Of a stretch of DNA of 64,000 bases, positions 34,787-47,750 are shown one piece after another. Source of the stretch: Pardosa pseudoannulata (Eukaryota; Arthropoda; Arachnida; Araneae; Lycosidae); NCBI GenBank assembly GCA_032207245.1, contig CM063504.1, positions 83,910,844 through 83,974,843 on the forward strand, written 5' to 3'. The position numbers and the translations under genes were made by a program. Under the pieces are notes generated by a model. That model saw only the letters and a program-made list of their open reading frames with translations. It did not search any database and had not been told where the DNA came from. The stretch's first letter is position 1. Each line of letters starts with the position of its first letter.

Positions 34787-37690
34787 ATTTACAAGCAATC
34801 CATAGAGAATTGATATTTATAAAAATTATTCTTTCAAATATATGCATGGTTAAAATTTACCGTATGTTATAAATAAATAAATATTTTTGAACAATAAAGA
34901 TGTGTTCTGTTAAAGCATATAGAGTTCAGCTCACCTTCTCACTACTGTAATAGTGTTTAACAACATTTAATAAATGTAATCGCTAAATCAGACTGCCATC
35001 TATCATTTTCTCTGATTAAAAAAAATATTTACAAGCAATCTATAGAGAATTGATATTTATACAAATTATTCTTTCAAATATATGCATGGTTAAAATTTAT
35101 CGTATATTATAAATAAATAAATATTTTTGAACAATAAAGATGTGTTCTGTTAAAGCATATCGAGTTCAGCTCACCTCTATACAGAACCTTCCTCCTAGTA
35201 TATTATTGTTTAACAGCATTTAATAAATGTAATCGCTAAATCAGACTGACATCTATCATTTTGTCTAAATCCAAAAATAAATATTTATTTACAAGCAATC
35301 CATAGAGAACTGATATGTATAAAATTATTCTTTTAAATATATGCATGGTTAGAATTTGTCGTACCATTTCGTAAGCCTTATTCATAATTTCTCAAAAAAT
35401 CAAAAGATTATTTTAAATCAGTAAGAATTATGCATCACCGACTAAAAGCTTTTAATCTTATTTAGCATACGTAATTCTGTTTAAATTGATTGTGTGAGGG
35501 AAAAAAAGTTCTTTAATATTCAAATGAATCCTTAAAAACAATAAATACTCACAACATTAGTGCTTCTAACAAAAAAAAAAAAAAACATTATAAATAAATA
35601 AATATTTTTGAACAATAAAGATGAGTTTTGTCTTCTGTTCAAGCGTATCAAATTCAACTCACCTCTATACAGAAAAATGCCCCACTGTATTAGTGTTTAA
35701 CAGCATTTAATAAACGTAATTGCTAAATCAGACTGACATCTATCATTTTCTCTGATTCCAAAAATAAATATTTATTTGCAAGCAATCTATATAGATTTGA
35801 TATTTATGAAAATTATTCTTTTAAATATATGCATGGTTAAAATTTGTCGTACCATTTCGTAAGCCTCATTCATAATTTCTCAAAAAATCAAAAGATTATT
35901 TTAAATCTGTAAGAATTATGCATCATCGACTAAAAGCTTTTTATCTTATTTTAGCATACTTAATTCTGTTTAAATTGATTGTGTGAGAAAAAAAAATTCT
36001 TTAATATTCGAATGAATTCTTAAAAGCAATGAAAGCCTACAACATTAGAGCTTCTAAAAAAATCATTATAAATAAATAAATAATTTTGAAAAATAAAGTT
36101 GTGTTCTGTGTTCTGTTTAAGCATATCGAGTTCAGCTCACCTCTATACAGAACATTCCCCCTACTGTATTATTGTTTAACAGCATTTAATAAATGTAATC
36201 GCTAAATCAGACTGTCATCTATCATTTCATCTGATTCCAAAAATAAATATTTATTTACTAGTAATCCATACAGAATTGATATTTATATAAATTATTTTTT
36301 AAATCTATGCATGGTTAAAATTTGTCGTACCATTTCGTAAACCTCATTCATAATTTCTCAAAAAAAAAAAACCAAAAGATTATTTTAAATCAGTAAGAAT
36401 TAGGCATCATCGACTAAAAGCCTTTAATCTTATTTAGTATAAGTAATTCTGTTTAAATTGACTGTGTAAGGAAAAAAATTCTTTGTTTAATATTCGAATG
36501 AATCCTTAAAAGCAATAAATACTCACACCATTAGAACTTCTAACAAAAAAAATAAATAAAATAAAATGAAATAAAATAAAAAAATTAAAAAAATTAAAAA
36601 CAAATAAATATTTTTGAACAATAAAGATGTGTTCTGTGTTCTATTAAAGCATATCGAGTTCAGCTCACCTCTATATAATCGCTAAATCAGATTACCGCCT
36701 ATCACTTTCTCTGATTTCAAAAATAAATATTTATTTACAAGCAATCCATAGAGAGCTGATATTTATAAAAATATTCTTTTAAATATATGCATAGTTAAAA
36801 TTTCACGTACCATTTAATAAACCCCATTCGTAATTTCTCAAAAAATCAAAAGATTACTTTAAATCAGTAAGAATTATGCATCATCGACTAAAAGATTTTA
36901 ATATTATTTAGCATACGGAATTCTGTTTAAATACATTGTGTGAGAAAAAAAGTTCTTTGTTTAATATTCGAATGAATCTTTAAAAGCAATAAATACTTAC
37001 ATTAGAGCTTCTAACAAAAAAAAAAAAAAAAAAAACATTAAAAATAAATAAATATTTTTGAACAATAAAGATATGTTCTGTGTTCTATTAAAGCTTATCT
37101 AGTTCAACTCACCTCTCTATAGAAAAACGCCCCACTGTATTGGTGTTTAACAGCATTTAATAAATGTAATCGCTAAATCAGACTGCCATCTATCATTTTC
37201 TCTGATTCCCCCCAAAAAATATTTATTTAGAAGCAATCCATGGAGAGCTGATTTTTATAAGAAATATTCTTTTAAATATATGCATGGTTAAAATTTGACA
37301 CACCATTTCGTAAGCCTCATTCATAATTTCTCAAAAAATCAAAAGATTATTTTAAATCAGTAAGAATTATGAATCATCGACTAAAAGCTTTTAATATTAT
37401 TTAGCATACGTAATTCTGTTTAAATTGATTGTGTGAGAAAAAAGTTCTTTAATATTCCAATGAATCCTTAAAAGCAATAAATACTCACAACATTAATGCT
37501 TCTAACAAAAAAACATTATAAATAAATAAATATTTTTGAACAATAAAGATGTGTTCTGTCTTCTGTTATAGCGTATCGAGTTCAACTCACCTCTCTACAG
37601 AAAAACGCCCCACTGTATTAGTGTTTAACAGCATTTAATAAATCTAATCGCAAAATCAGACCGCCATCTATCACTTTCTCTTGACTACAA

Positions 37691-37990
37691 AAAATAATCA
37701 CATTATTATCTGATGCTTCTAATCCCGTACGAACTGAGCAATTTCCCTGCAACTGTTCGAAATGGGGACGCGTCTTTCTTTTCGTTTCCATAGCAATGGA
37801 GACGTCATCTCGGTTTTTATACAGCTCTCATAAAAGGTAACTCACGAGTGTCGCCATTTTGGTGCTGTTATAGTTATTCGTTTTGTTTTACCCTTCATCA
37901 GTTTTTAATTGGTTGTCGGGAGAGGATAAGGAGATTTTTTATTTGTTGATTCCTTATTACATAATTATCAGTATGACGTCAGAGCTGTTG
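37691..37990 (+). promoter_or_regulatory. CpG-containing, promoter-like unique segment
   Basis: It immediately follows the satellite and is clearly less AT-rich. It carries GACGTCAT (37801-37808), a near-CRE, and a perfect CRE TGACGTCA (37974-37981). TTTTTATACAG is a possible TATA variant, and GTCGCCATTTTGG matches the GCCAT core of YY1-type sites. The arrangement resembles a promoter and 5' leader reading rightward. There is no coding exon downstream in the next kilobase, so the target gene, if any, lies beyond or the segment is a relic. Confidence 0.3.
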
Positions 37991-40184
37991 AGTAATTAAC
38001 GTTGAACCACTGTTTTAAGGATTTAAATTTAAGTAACGTTATCTGTTGATTTAAATAAAACTATTTTGAAATTATTATTTTTAATTATATTCAGTATTTT
38101 AATGATGATTTTATAAAGAGGTATTAACTAAAATAATTAACTATGAAAATGAAAACAAATTCAAACTATAAAAATTAAAATTAATTGATGCTATTATATT
38201 ATTAACTAATAAATATAATGATGTTATGTGTTTATTATTTGTTTCATTATTAATTTTGGTGTATTATATTAATTCCAATGCAATTTAATGAAAGCGTAAG
38301 TTTTAAATTGAAAGGCATGCTTATATAAAGAAATAATTTGATGCAAAATGTCTATGTAATGTGAAGAGTAATTTTATTTTAGATGTATATAAATAAAAGT
38401 TTCAAATCCTCCAGAATTAGGATAACAACTAAAGCTCAAAAGCATGAATCCATCTCAATTAATGAAGGAGCTCATCTTATATTGTTGAGCTCTCACTTTG
38501 TGTAAGCTTTTATACCCATTTGTAGCATCAGTGCTTTATAAAGACAGGAAATAAAAATGACGGCATTAAAAATAGAAAGTTGCCGAAACAAAACAAAACT
38601 TCTATTTCAGACATGGCCTGGGGGAGAAACAATATGGCGATCATTAGTTTGGCCTGTAATGTCGATATATCCACTAGGTTTTTATGGCGTGTCTTTTGTA
38701 GAGAGAGACAACACACATACACACATTAAATAACGAAAATAAAACGCTAAATAACTTTTTAGCTTCTCTGTGCGTGTAGTGAGTTTAGATTATAACATAA
38801 AGGTCTTAAAAAAGAACACTTCTTTTCTTCCTGCTTTAAAACATCAGAGACCATAAAAGAAAAACGCAGCTTGTTGATTTCTTTTGAAAGTAAACAGAGT
38901 GAAGCTAAGGTGTTTTGTGGAGGATTGAAGAGTGGTTTGACAAAAACCTCTGAACGAGATAGCTTACTCTGCGAACTGTATCTGTAACATAACGGGGTCA
39001 TTGCTGAAAAAGAAAAAAGAAGAAAAAATCACGGTGTCCCTTTTTTTTCCCTTTAGATTTGTTTTTTTAAATAAAGTATTTATTTATTGCTTTTTATTTT
39101 ATGTTCTTTTGCATAATTGGGCCATTTTTTTTCTGTTGCTACACGCTACAGCCGAAAGATACTGAATATATGAAAAAAAGAAACACTGATAGGAAAGATT
39201 AGATATGGTAAAGCAATACAAATTCATGTATTTGAAGTGTTTTATTTAAAGTCAGTTTTAAATAAAGGTTAAACGGCTGAATAATAAAAAAAAACTCTGC
39301 ATGAAATACGTAGTGATATTAAATGTATACTTTTAAAAAGAATTCTCTACGTGAGTTTTGCATATTTTTCCTTTGTATATATATAATAAATAAAAAGAAA
39401 ATATAAAGTAAAATGTAAAAAGGATAAGAGAATAAAAATTTAAATATTTTTCTTTAAAAATTACTATTGCATTTCTTTTATAGAACACTGCTAGCAAAAC
39501 TAATTATTAACTTTGAACGGTAAATTTCTATCTTGAAGTACTGCTGCCATTTTCTGTTGCATACTGAAATACTTGCAATTTGTACGCAATATTTTTTATC
39601 TTTATTCTATCTTATTCACACACTGTCACAAAAATTTTTTCCTATAGAATGAAGAGGAATAAAGAACACATCAGAAAGCTCAAATAACATCTCCTAAATA
39701 AGGTGTGATAAACGAAGTCTTCAATTTCAGCTCCCACAATCATCTTACAATAGCCAAAAACTTCTCTATTAACCTAAGACGAGATCGCTAGTAAGCTTGT
39801 AGAATTCGTTAGGAATGAAGCCATTTGCTCCATGGAGCTCTAGATTGATTTGACTGTTTTTAGTTTTCCGCGATTGGCAACATTAAAAGAACTGGAGGTG
39901 AAAACAAAATATAGCGTAGGTTGTCGCTGACGATGTCGAATACAATTATGTTTGAAGAATAAAAGCCTTTAGAATCGAAATTGACCCTACCTTCTGGTTT
40001 AAGACTTTGAAATATATATGCGTGTGTGTACGTCATGTGAATAAATTCTACAAAAAAGCTTTCCCAAAGACTATTTCATTTTGAGAATACTGTAGAACAC
40101 CATTTTCAGAATGAAATTGAAAGAACGTTAGGGCTTGATTCATTGATTCCAAGTAGATAGACATTTTTCAAACTTCTCAAAACA
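37991..40184. other. Unique AT-rich DNA
   Basis: No gene is supported. 38430-39010 is slightly less AT-rich and has two minus-strand frames (38528-38722 and 38759-39001) without recognisable domains or conserved spacing. Confidence 0.4.
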
Positions 40185-40680
40185 TTTTTATAAATATGAG
40201 GGAAAATATGTCATGAATTTTACTTTTTAAGAATGTTTCATTGAAATGGGAATAGTTTTTGAATGTGCATAGCTAACATAGATGATTAAAATTATTTACA
40301 TTTTAAACATTTTACTGTCTAAAATTTTAACGATTCAAAAAGAAACATTTTGGTTCGTTCATGACGCTTTCGTAATCTGCTAAAAATTTTGAGAAAAAAA
40401 AACAGCCTCCAAAATATCCACCAGTTTTACACAATTCTTTAAGTAAAGGGGGGAAATGTCAGCAATTTTACGCTCTTAAAGGCGTTTAATTGATACCAGA
40501 ATAATTTTTTTATTATGTTGATCCAACATAAATCGCTAAAATTATTTACATTTTAATTATTTTTCTATCTAAAATTTCACTCCGCAAAGAAGTATGTTGT
40601 TGTTCTGTCCACAGCGTTCTTCAGAAAGCACAACATATTTTCAGCGAAATCAGTCGCCAAAATAGCGCCAGCGTCCCTGT
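40185..40680. repeat. Two-copy diverged tandem duplication (~270 bp each)
   Basis: The block TGATTAAAATTATTTACATTTTAA...ATTTT...TCTAAAATTT near 40280-40330 recurs near 40530-40575. The preceding blocks (GGGAAAATATGTCATGAATTTTAC versus GGGAAATGTCAGCAATTTTAC) also align. The right copy runs into a GC-richer, non-repetitive segment (40580-40860) that I cannot assign. Confidence 0.55.
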
Positions 40681-40959
40681 CAGTATCAACAGCGAGATTT
40701 GTTATCACGGTCAGTGCATCGGAAACAATGTTCGCGTAAAACGGGGGCAAGCGATAGATAGAAAGAGCAACAGACTTAATCCGGGCACTTACTTTTCGTG
40801 TACGACGACCGCTGAAGCGGAGCGAGAGAATGCAGCTGTCAAATAATAAGCGAAAAGGAAAATTGTACGGCTAATAAAATGTGTTAGGTGTTTATGTGTA
40901 AAACGACTCCCCGAAAATCATCTGTAGCATTCATAACATTAGCGCCAAATTAATACACC

Positions 40960-41900
40960 CAATTAAACAGTTGTCTTTTTAAACGTGTTCTTACATGCTT
41001 AATGGTTGAGTAAATACGTAAGAGGATCTAGTTAAAAAAAGTGGTTGAATCCGTGTGTAAAAATCGGTTTGTTTTTTATTCTGACTATGTGTCATACGTA
41101 ATGAATATTTTGCCGCTGGGAAATGAACTCTTATTATTTTGTTATTGTTATTATTCACACGGAGAAGATTATTTCAGAATGATTATTTAGAAATAGATTT
41201 CATAATGCTTTGATAGAGCTACCCAAAAATTATATATAGCACCATGAACATCATGAAAAAATTTAAATACCTAATTAAGCAGCTCGCCACTTAAATGCGT
41301 TCTTATGCGCTTGAAGATAGGATAAATATACAAAAATATTGGTTAATCTATTTGGAAAAATGGTTGATTCTACCTGCAATCATTAGTTTACTTTTTTTTC
41401 CATTCTGGAAATGTGTCGTACGTTAAGAATATTTTGCTATCACCAAATTAAGTTCATATAGTTTTCTTATTGTCATTATCTTATTTCTTATTGTAGAAGA
41501 CTATTTCCGCATTATTATTTCGAAATAGATATCATAAAAAATTGATAGGTCTATTCGAAATTTGTGTACAACATTACAATTTTTATAACATCGAGAATGA
41601 ATTTAAACATCGAAGTAAGCAGTTCGCTTAATGTGGTTGTTCTTATACGCTTGAAGGTTGGGTGAGTTGGTTATGCAAAAAAATGGCGAACCTTTTTTTA
41701 TTTTTTTTTCAAGGTTGATTCTACCTGTAACCATTTGTTTCTTGTTTTATACTAGTAATTTAGCATATGTTAAGTATGACACATTGCCAAAGTACATAAC
41801 CAGTGCCAGAATGTTTTGTCATCGCGAAATGAAATGTGTAAATATTTTACAAACCTTTATTTTGTTCTCATTGTACATTTGTCTACGCCTAAAACTCGTA
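40960..41900. repeat. Three-copy diverged tandem repeat (~320 bp)
   Basis: Blocks AATTAAACAGTTGTC, AATTAAGCAGCTCGCC and AGTAAGCAGTTCGC start the copies near 40970, 41272 and 41615. Each is followed by a CTTATGCGCTTGAAG-like block, GGTTGATTCTACCTG in copies 2 and 3, and a GTGTCAT/GTGTCGTACGT...GAATATTTTGC block. An open frame at 41658-41939 lies in the last copy, is not kept in the others, and is regarded as chance. Confidence 0.6.
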
Positions 41901-42096
41901 ATTAATTATCACCAACTTCGAGATCTCCAGTTGAGCTGAAATTTTTTCATATTAGTGTATCTTCGATGGCAATGCATGCATCTATCATAAAAAGTACATA
42001 ATTATAGATAATTTAACTCATTTTAGTAAACACCGAATTACAAAGAGCATTTTCTTTACATATTCATTGGTGGCTTGATGCTTAAATACTCGACTC

Positions 42097-42429
42097 TCAT
42101 GTTGCTGTCCTTGAGAACATTTTTCTTATTATAGATGTGTGTAGTGTCGATTTTCGACAAATGATGTCACATTTATTTATTTTTAATAAATAATAAAGAG
42201 TATCCTTTGATTTAATTGTGTGTTTATTTTGTACATATCCAAATAGTTTGTTTAGACCACGCAGTGTCACCAACTTTTGGAAAGGCATTATTTGATACCA
42301 TTCTTTGATACTGTCGATATTAAACCCTCTTTCGACCATCTCAGGCAATGTAATAACCATTTTTTTTTCTAAAGTCATCATGTATTGTAGATCTATCACG
42401 TGTTCTTCGTTATTTTCTAACCACAACAA
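42097..42429 (-). CDS. Unrecognised 110-codon ORF
   Basis: Its amino-acid mix (Glu, Lys, Met, Leu; contains HVIDLQYMMTLEKK and GFNIDSIKEWYQIMPFQK) looks more protein-like than other frames in this AT-rich window. No domain, signal peptide or membrane segment is apparent. On the minus strand TTTGTTGTGGTTAG lies just upstream and could be an intron end, in which case the first methionine is not a real start. It may be one exon, a retrotransposon fragment, or chance. It has no homologous copy elsewhere in the window. Confidence 0.25.
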   Translation of the reverse strand: MLWLENNEEHVIDLQYMMTLEKKMVITLPEMVERGFNIDSIKEWYQIMPFQKLVTLRGLNKLFGYVQNKHTIKSKDTLYYLLKINKCDIICRKSTLHTSIIRKMFSRTAT

Positions 42430-45400
42430 AGAATTTCATAATGTATTTTTCTTCTTTTTTTTTTCTGCATTTTGCGGAGTCTGAGGATTACTGGAAGTCA
42501 TTTAGAAACCCGGACAAAGTGGGGTGCCTCAAATAGCTAGTATTTCATAATATATAAACAGATCCTTTTTTTTTTAATGCTACTTGCTCTTACGGAAACA
42601 ATCATTCGCTAAATTTATTTTTATTTTGAATCATTTATATTTCGCGGGCAAGTGGCAACGATGTAGCTAATAGGGTTTCAGAGTTCGACATCTCTTGCCT
42701 TGACAGCTCAAGCAATTTTACTAATTTATTTGTTTTGCGGAGGGGTGAGAAGGGGAGAGTAATCCCCAGCTGAGGATACTCAGGGATGTGAGTAAGTGAT
42801 TGCTGTATTACATAGGAGGATAAAACCTCGTGATAGGGAATAATTGTCATTCACCGATCATTTTAAATTGTGTATATTGTTCATGGAAATAATTTATATA
42901 AGGTTGGTTTTCTGAAGTATATTGTAAATTAAAACTACTCTTGATATAATGTAAATTTAAAATCTAAAATTAAAGCTATGGAATCACGAAAGTAAACATG
43001 ATAAAGCGTAATACAAAACTATATTATAAAATGTCTCCCACAGTACAATCACAACACATGTAAAAGGAACATTTTCAATAGCTTTATAGTCACAAGAAAA
43101 ATTTAAAATAATCTTAAAGAAATCAGAATAAATGTGTCAGATATATTTATCAGAATATATATATCAAGAATAAATAAAATCTTCCTTTTTAACCAGCATT
43201 TTTTAAAGGAAGAACGAGCATTAGATTTGACAGTACTAAAGCATAAATATACATACAATAAATCTTAATACAAAACTACAGTTTGTAATTTATAGCGACT
43301 TTAAATTCAGATTATATAACAGGACGCTCAATATAAAAGGTTTTTTTGATTCTATAGAACTGAATATCCTAAACAGTGTCACTATTTATTTTTCCTCCAT
43401 AATACTGAATCCAACGTTACATAAGAAATATCAATGCATTTACTTCGAAGAAATTTATTTTCATACTCTTGCGATTTCATACTTTACAATAGGCTTATAT
43501 AACTGATACTATTACCTGAAAAGATCTTGTAATGAATAAATTTCTAGTTTCACACTCATATATATATAACTCTGGCATGAATTTTTCTTCCTTACGGTTC
43601 ATGAATATTTTGGCTTGCCGTCTCTAAAAGAGCCATATTTATATCAATGTAATACAATCAGTTGTGACACGAGGGAATTAGGTTACCTACCCCTACCATT
43701 CTTATGAAATTTTAATTTTTAGTGTTTCGTTCCTTTTCTAAGTATCATAAAAATTAAATTATAGTTCAGAAGACGAACTGTGTTTTGACTTATACATAAA
43801 AATAAATTTAGGAATGATGTCATATTGATCACGTAAAGTTGTACAGTGAAAGAAAAAAATATTAGGAAAACTAATGAACATAAATATTTGTTATAGACAA
43901 CTTTTGTTAAAATCGCTCGATAAAATTGGATTAAATATCGGAATTTCTTGCACATGTTTTTGATTAATATGCTTGAATTTATGTGCTCATATATTTAGGA
44001 GAATTTTCTATAAAATATTCTAAAGGATCGAGTAGTAGTAGTAGTTAAAAAAATTGATTAGCATCTTTTATTTATTATTATTTTTTTTTTTTTTTGAGTG
44101 CATAAATCAAACGTTCCAAAACATAATCCTTAGCTTAAAGTTTATTTGCATCGACTTCAGTATTTATTTGATATATATAATTTAACTATCAAGTATTAAA
44201 AATCTTTTATTTTATAATTAATAATGCATTAAACTTAGAGTGAAATTTAACAGGATTTGAACCAGTTTTTGATTCCTCTCATTTTTTATTATTGGATATA
44301 ACTAAACGAGGCTTATGAATATATATGCATACACACACACATATATAATAAATTAAGATTGGTAATAGTTCTAAGGACAAAATTACAACCAAACCACGTT
44401 GATATATTTCATCAATTTACAGGAAATATCTTTGACTTGCTTTTATTCTAAAGTATTTCTTCAAATACATATCATAGTTGTTGTGTTTGTGTTAAAGCCT
44501 AATTTTGTTTCTAATCAATAGCTAAAATAGATCAAGAACTTATCTTTGTTATCATTGGAATATGAAAGCATGGGGTACCAAACAATTATCTAATTAAAGC
44601 AAACGAGTTGTACTGAACGAAAAAGTTAAGTCAATCATATTAAACGATTGTTAAAAAATATAGATCTAAATTAACCCTTGTCATTTCCCTTTTAGTTCTG
44701 TTCAGACTTTAAATTACTCCAATCCAAAAGGGTTTTGTTAAGCTACTCTATTTAGTTCTCAATTCCCATTTGTTTCTGAGGTAAATCTTAACTGTTAACA
44801 GCTCAAAGGGGAACTCTCCATTACTTCTACTCCAAGAAAATTAAATAAAAGGCTATTATTTAAAGCTTAAAATCGCATTTTTGAAGAATATTTATTTATT
44901 TTATCAGTCATCAGTCTCAGAATGCACGCTCCGTAGATTGCACCCACGAAGTAATAATATTTTCGTTTACAAAATGATTTTGTTTAACGTTCCACAAATA
45001 GCGCTCTTTCAATATTTGCTCCGTCCCCACCACGATAGCTTCCGTAAAATCCTGACTATCACGGGGTCCTATTTGCTACTTAGAAAAGCATTGGCGTGTG
45101 CCTCGAGTCCGTGAAAGTTGACGATCTACCCTTTCCCATACAGGCAGCACGTATCGCTCTTTTTGGCGAGATTAGAATCTTTCGAAACGGGCTTTACTCG
45201 CCAAACTGTCAACAAACGTAGATCGCAAACGCCAACTGTCAATAAAAGTCAAGACAGATTACTTTTCTGCTATAATTCTTTCACCTTCAGCAATAACAGT
45301 AAGCTATTTCCCTCAACTTTTGCGAACATAAACAGAATAATTCAGTTATGGGAAGAATAAGAATCGACGATTTCATTAATGCTTTACTCTCTTTGGCGGA

Positions 45401-47570
45401 GGGGAAAAAAAAGATACGACGAAAAAATTCTAACCGGAAAAGAATACTTTTTTACGTGTTTTCTTATTGCTTGTTTATGACCCACATAAAACTTTTGTTG
45501 TTATGATGCAACATTAAGTACCTTTTGAAGAGCATTAACAATGTATTTATTCGACTTCTGACAAGTATGAAAAGGGTAGAATAAATATTTGACCTTTAAG
45601 AAAGGTTACTTAACCAGTAGTTTGATTATATTATTGTTGTTTTATAAAATTAAATCCTTAAAATAATTCATGTTTTACAATTCGGAATCTTTTTAAAAAT
45701 ATAATATGCTGGGGAAAGGCTATTCATTATTTTTATACAGTGTACAAATTATAATAATTATGTATATGCTATTACATATTTTTCATCAGAAAATATATAA
45801 TAAACGTTTTAATAAACAAAATAGAAAGCCAAAATTGTTTAAAAGGAAAAAAAACTTTAGAAAACTATACATTTTTTAGAAAATTAACAAATATTTCTTC
45901 ATAAACGTCATTTATATTCTGTTGTGTTTTAATTCAAGAATTATTTCACCTTTTAAAATAACTTAGTTGTATGTATAGACTGAAAATTTTAGTATTTCTT
46001 TTATTTAAAAGCGAAACTTCACAAGATGTGAAAACTTTAAGTCTTTAAATACTTAGTGAAGGTGTTAAAAATTAAAATCACCAATGTTAAATTTTTTTGT
46101 AAAATAAACAAGCAATCTTAGTAGATGAAGAATTCCCAAAAATATTATTATATTTTACTTATCAGAAAGAATGAAAAATTTATGAAATATGGGCAATGAT
46201 TATAGACATTCTTTGTTGATTAAATTTATAATATATTTTAAAAAGAATTAAGTCTATTCTTTGTGTGAATGAATCATTCTTACTCTTGAATTCTGGGAAA
46301 AATCTTCGAGCTGGAAAATACTCTTTCCTATACGGCTACAACTAAATTTCATCTGTAGCTACAAATCGATTCTCTGCCGGAAAATTCGCCGGTTACACTT
46401 CTCACAAATTAATATTAATGCTTAAAGACATTGCATCTGTACCTTGAAAAGCATGCAGTTAGTTATCTGCTCTCCGCTTTTCTCACGAAATTTTTGTATT
46501 TTATGGAGCCAATACTGGCATACGAGGTGACTTCATTCATACATTTCTTTTCCCGAATCTCTCGTGCGGATTTTCTTCCGTTTCCCCCTGACAGAAAATT
46601 AACGATTTTCTGTTGGGAGAAGGGAGTTTCTCTCCCCCTCCCCATTTTTTCCCCTCGGTGAAAGAAAGTGGCTTTTGGTAACCCCCCTTCCAAATTATTG
46701 CTCGTGAGAGCGTGGAGTTGTTAGCATTGGTGGCGGATTGCTTTAATTGGATTTCCAGTAAATGAATGATAGAAGAGAGGCAATTGCTGAAGGAACAATG
46801 TCTGACTGGGTTTATTTACAATTATAATTAAATGGCGCTGAAATTGTGAGGTAAGAACTGATACAAAATTATAATTCATCGACGACTCCTTACTGAAAGT
46901 GAACCGATATTGATTTTGAAGCACTCTCTCGTACACATACATAAAAACTTGAAGCTATTGAGTGCAAACTTTTTAAAAGTCAAAGGATGTACAAAGAGCA
47001 TTTAATGATGATTTGTTATTATCACTGTTGATTAAAGCTAATCGGGCAATTATTTACAATATAGATATATGAAGAGGCGGTTAATCTGCTTTTAGTTCTA
47101 ATGGACTGGTTAGTCGACGCTTTAATGATATTAATAAAGGATAGTCAATATAAACTTATGTCTATATTTTCTGTGTTCAGAATAGAGTATTAAAAAAATT
47201 TAAATTAATACACTCGAAATTAATTTTTTTTCTGGTTGATTTTTGGTTTTATATTTTGGTTTTGATAGTGGCCTACTATACAAGCTTTTCTATTTGCGTC
47301 AACATAAAAATGGCAACAGTGATTCATTTACACGCTATCTAAACTACATTCTGTATTTATTTCACATTTTTCATTATTTACTTAGATAAGTCCTTTTTTT
47401 CTATTTTTGTTTATAAAAATGCAAGGGGGAAATTGTAACACATTTTAAAGGTTGAAGGATTACTCCGTAACGTTTAAGACCTATATTTATAGCATTATTC
47501 ACTTTGCTAATTTTTTTCACCTTATGTTATTTTCTCAGTGTTCAGATTTTAATGCATAAAACCCAGTCGC
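42430..47570. other. Long unique AT-rich stretch
   Basis: I find no gene, tRNA, element end or tandem array over about 5 kb. Slightly GC-richer islands occur at 42640-42850, 44900-45360 and 46280-46760. The frames in them (44881-45114, 45118-45360, 46431-46661 and the opposite strand) are short, overlap antisense frames, and lack domains. The islands could be diverged exons or conserved non-coding sequence. Confidence 0.4.
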
Positions 47571-47571
47571 A

Positions 47572-47750
47572 TTTGATTGGACGATGATCTAATCGGTAAG
47601 GTGCTGCCCTTTGGTCCTAATCCCTCTGTTAGCATGGATGTTTGTAATCGTTCGAAGTCAGAAGTAGCTATAAGTAGGTCTCTAGCAAAAAAGCTGTCCT
47701 AGTGCTAAAATCCAAAACCAAAACTCATAGTCGGTTAAGAACTAATCAGT
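47572..47750 (+). mobile_element. tRNA-derived SINE, family B, decayed
   Basis: GACGATGATCTAATCGGTAAGGTGCTG resembles the A-box region of the 62.7 kb SINE. GGATGTTTGTAATCG and TAGGTCTCTAGCAAAAA match its body (ATGTTCGTAGCCG; GGTCTCATTAACC...GCAAAAA). The B box is degraded. Confidence 0.5.

Larger units (their letters stand above)
32330..37690. repeat. Large satellite block, ~240-560-bp units
   Basis: AAATAAATATTTTTGAACAA followed by TAAAGATG recurs near 32690, 33170, 33740, 34310, 34590, 34870, 35110, 35590, 36070, 36600, 37050 and 37520. Full units (~480-560 bp) also hold GTGTTTAACAGCATTTAATAA, AATCGCTAAATCAGACTG, AAATATATGCATGGTTAAAA and GTAATTCTGTTTAAATTGAT. The units between 34590 and 35110 are deletion variants of 240-280 bp. 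Units diverge toward the left and become more uniform to the right. No conserved reading frame is present. Poly-A runs lie at 34751-34783 and near 37015. Confidence 0.85.

Noticed and set aside
32330..37690. CRISPR-like array or another prokaryotic repeat system
   Set aside because: Units are hundreds of bases long with no short constant repeat and variable spacers. The surrounding DNA is eukaryotic.
44881..45360. Two consecutive plus-strand ORFs as exons of one gene
   Set aside because: There is no donor/acceptor pair keeping frame, no recognisable domain, and the intervening stop lies within 6 bp.
46431..46693. Overlapping sense and antisense ORFs of 76 codons each
   Set aside because: Complementary open frames over a pyrimidine-rich stretch indicate composition rather than coding.
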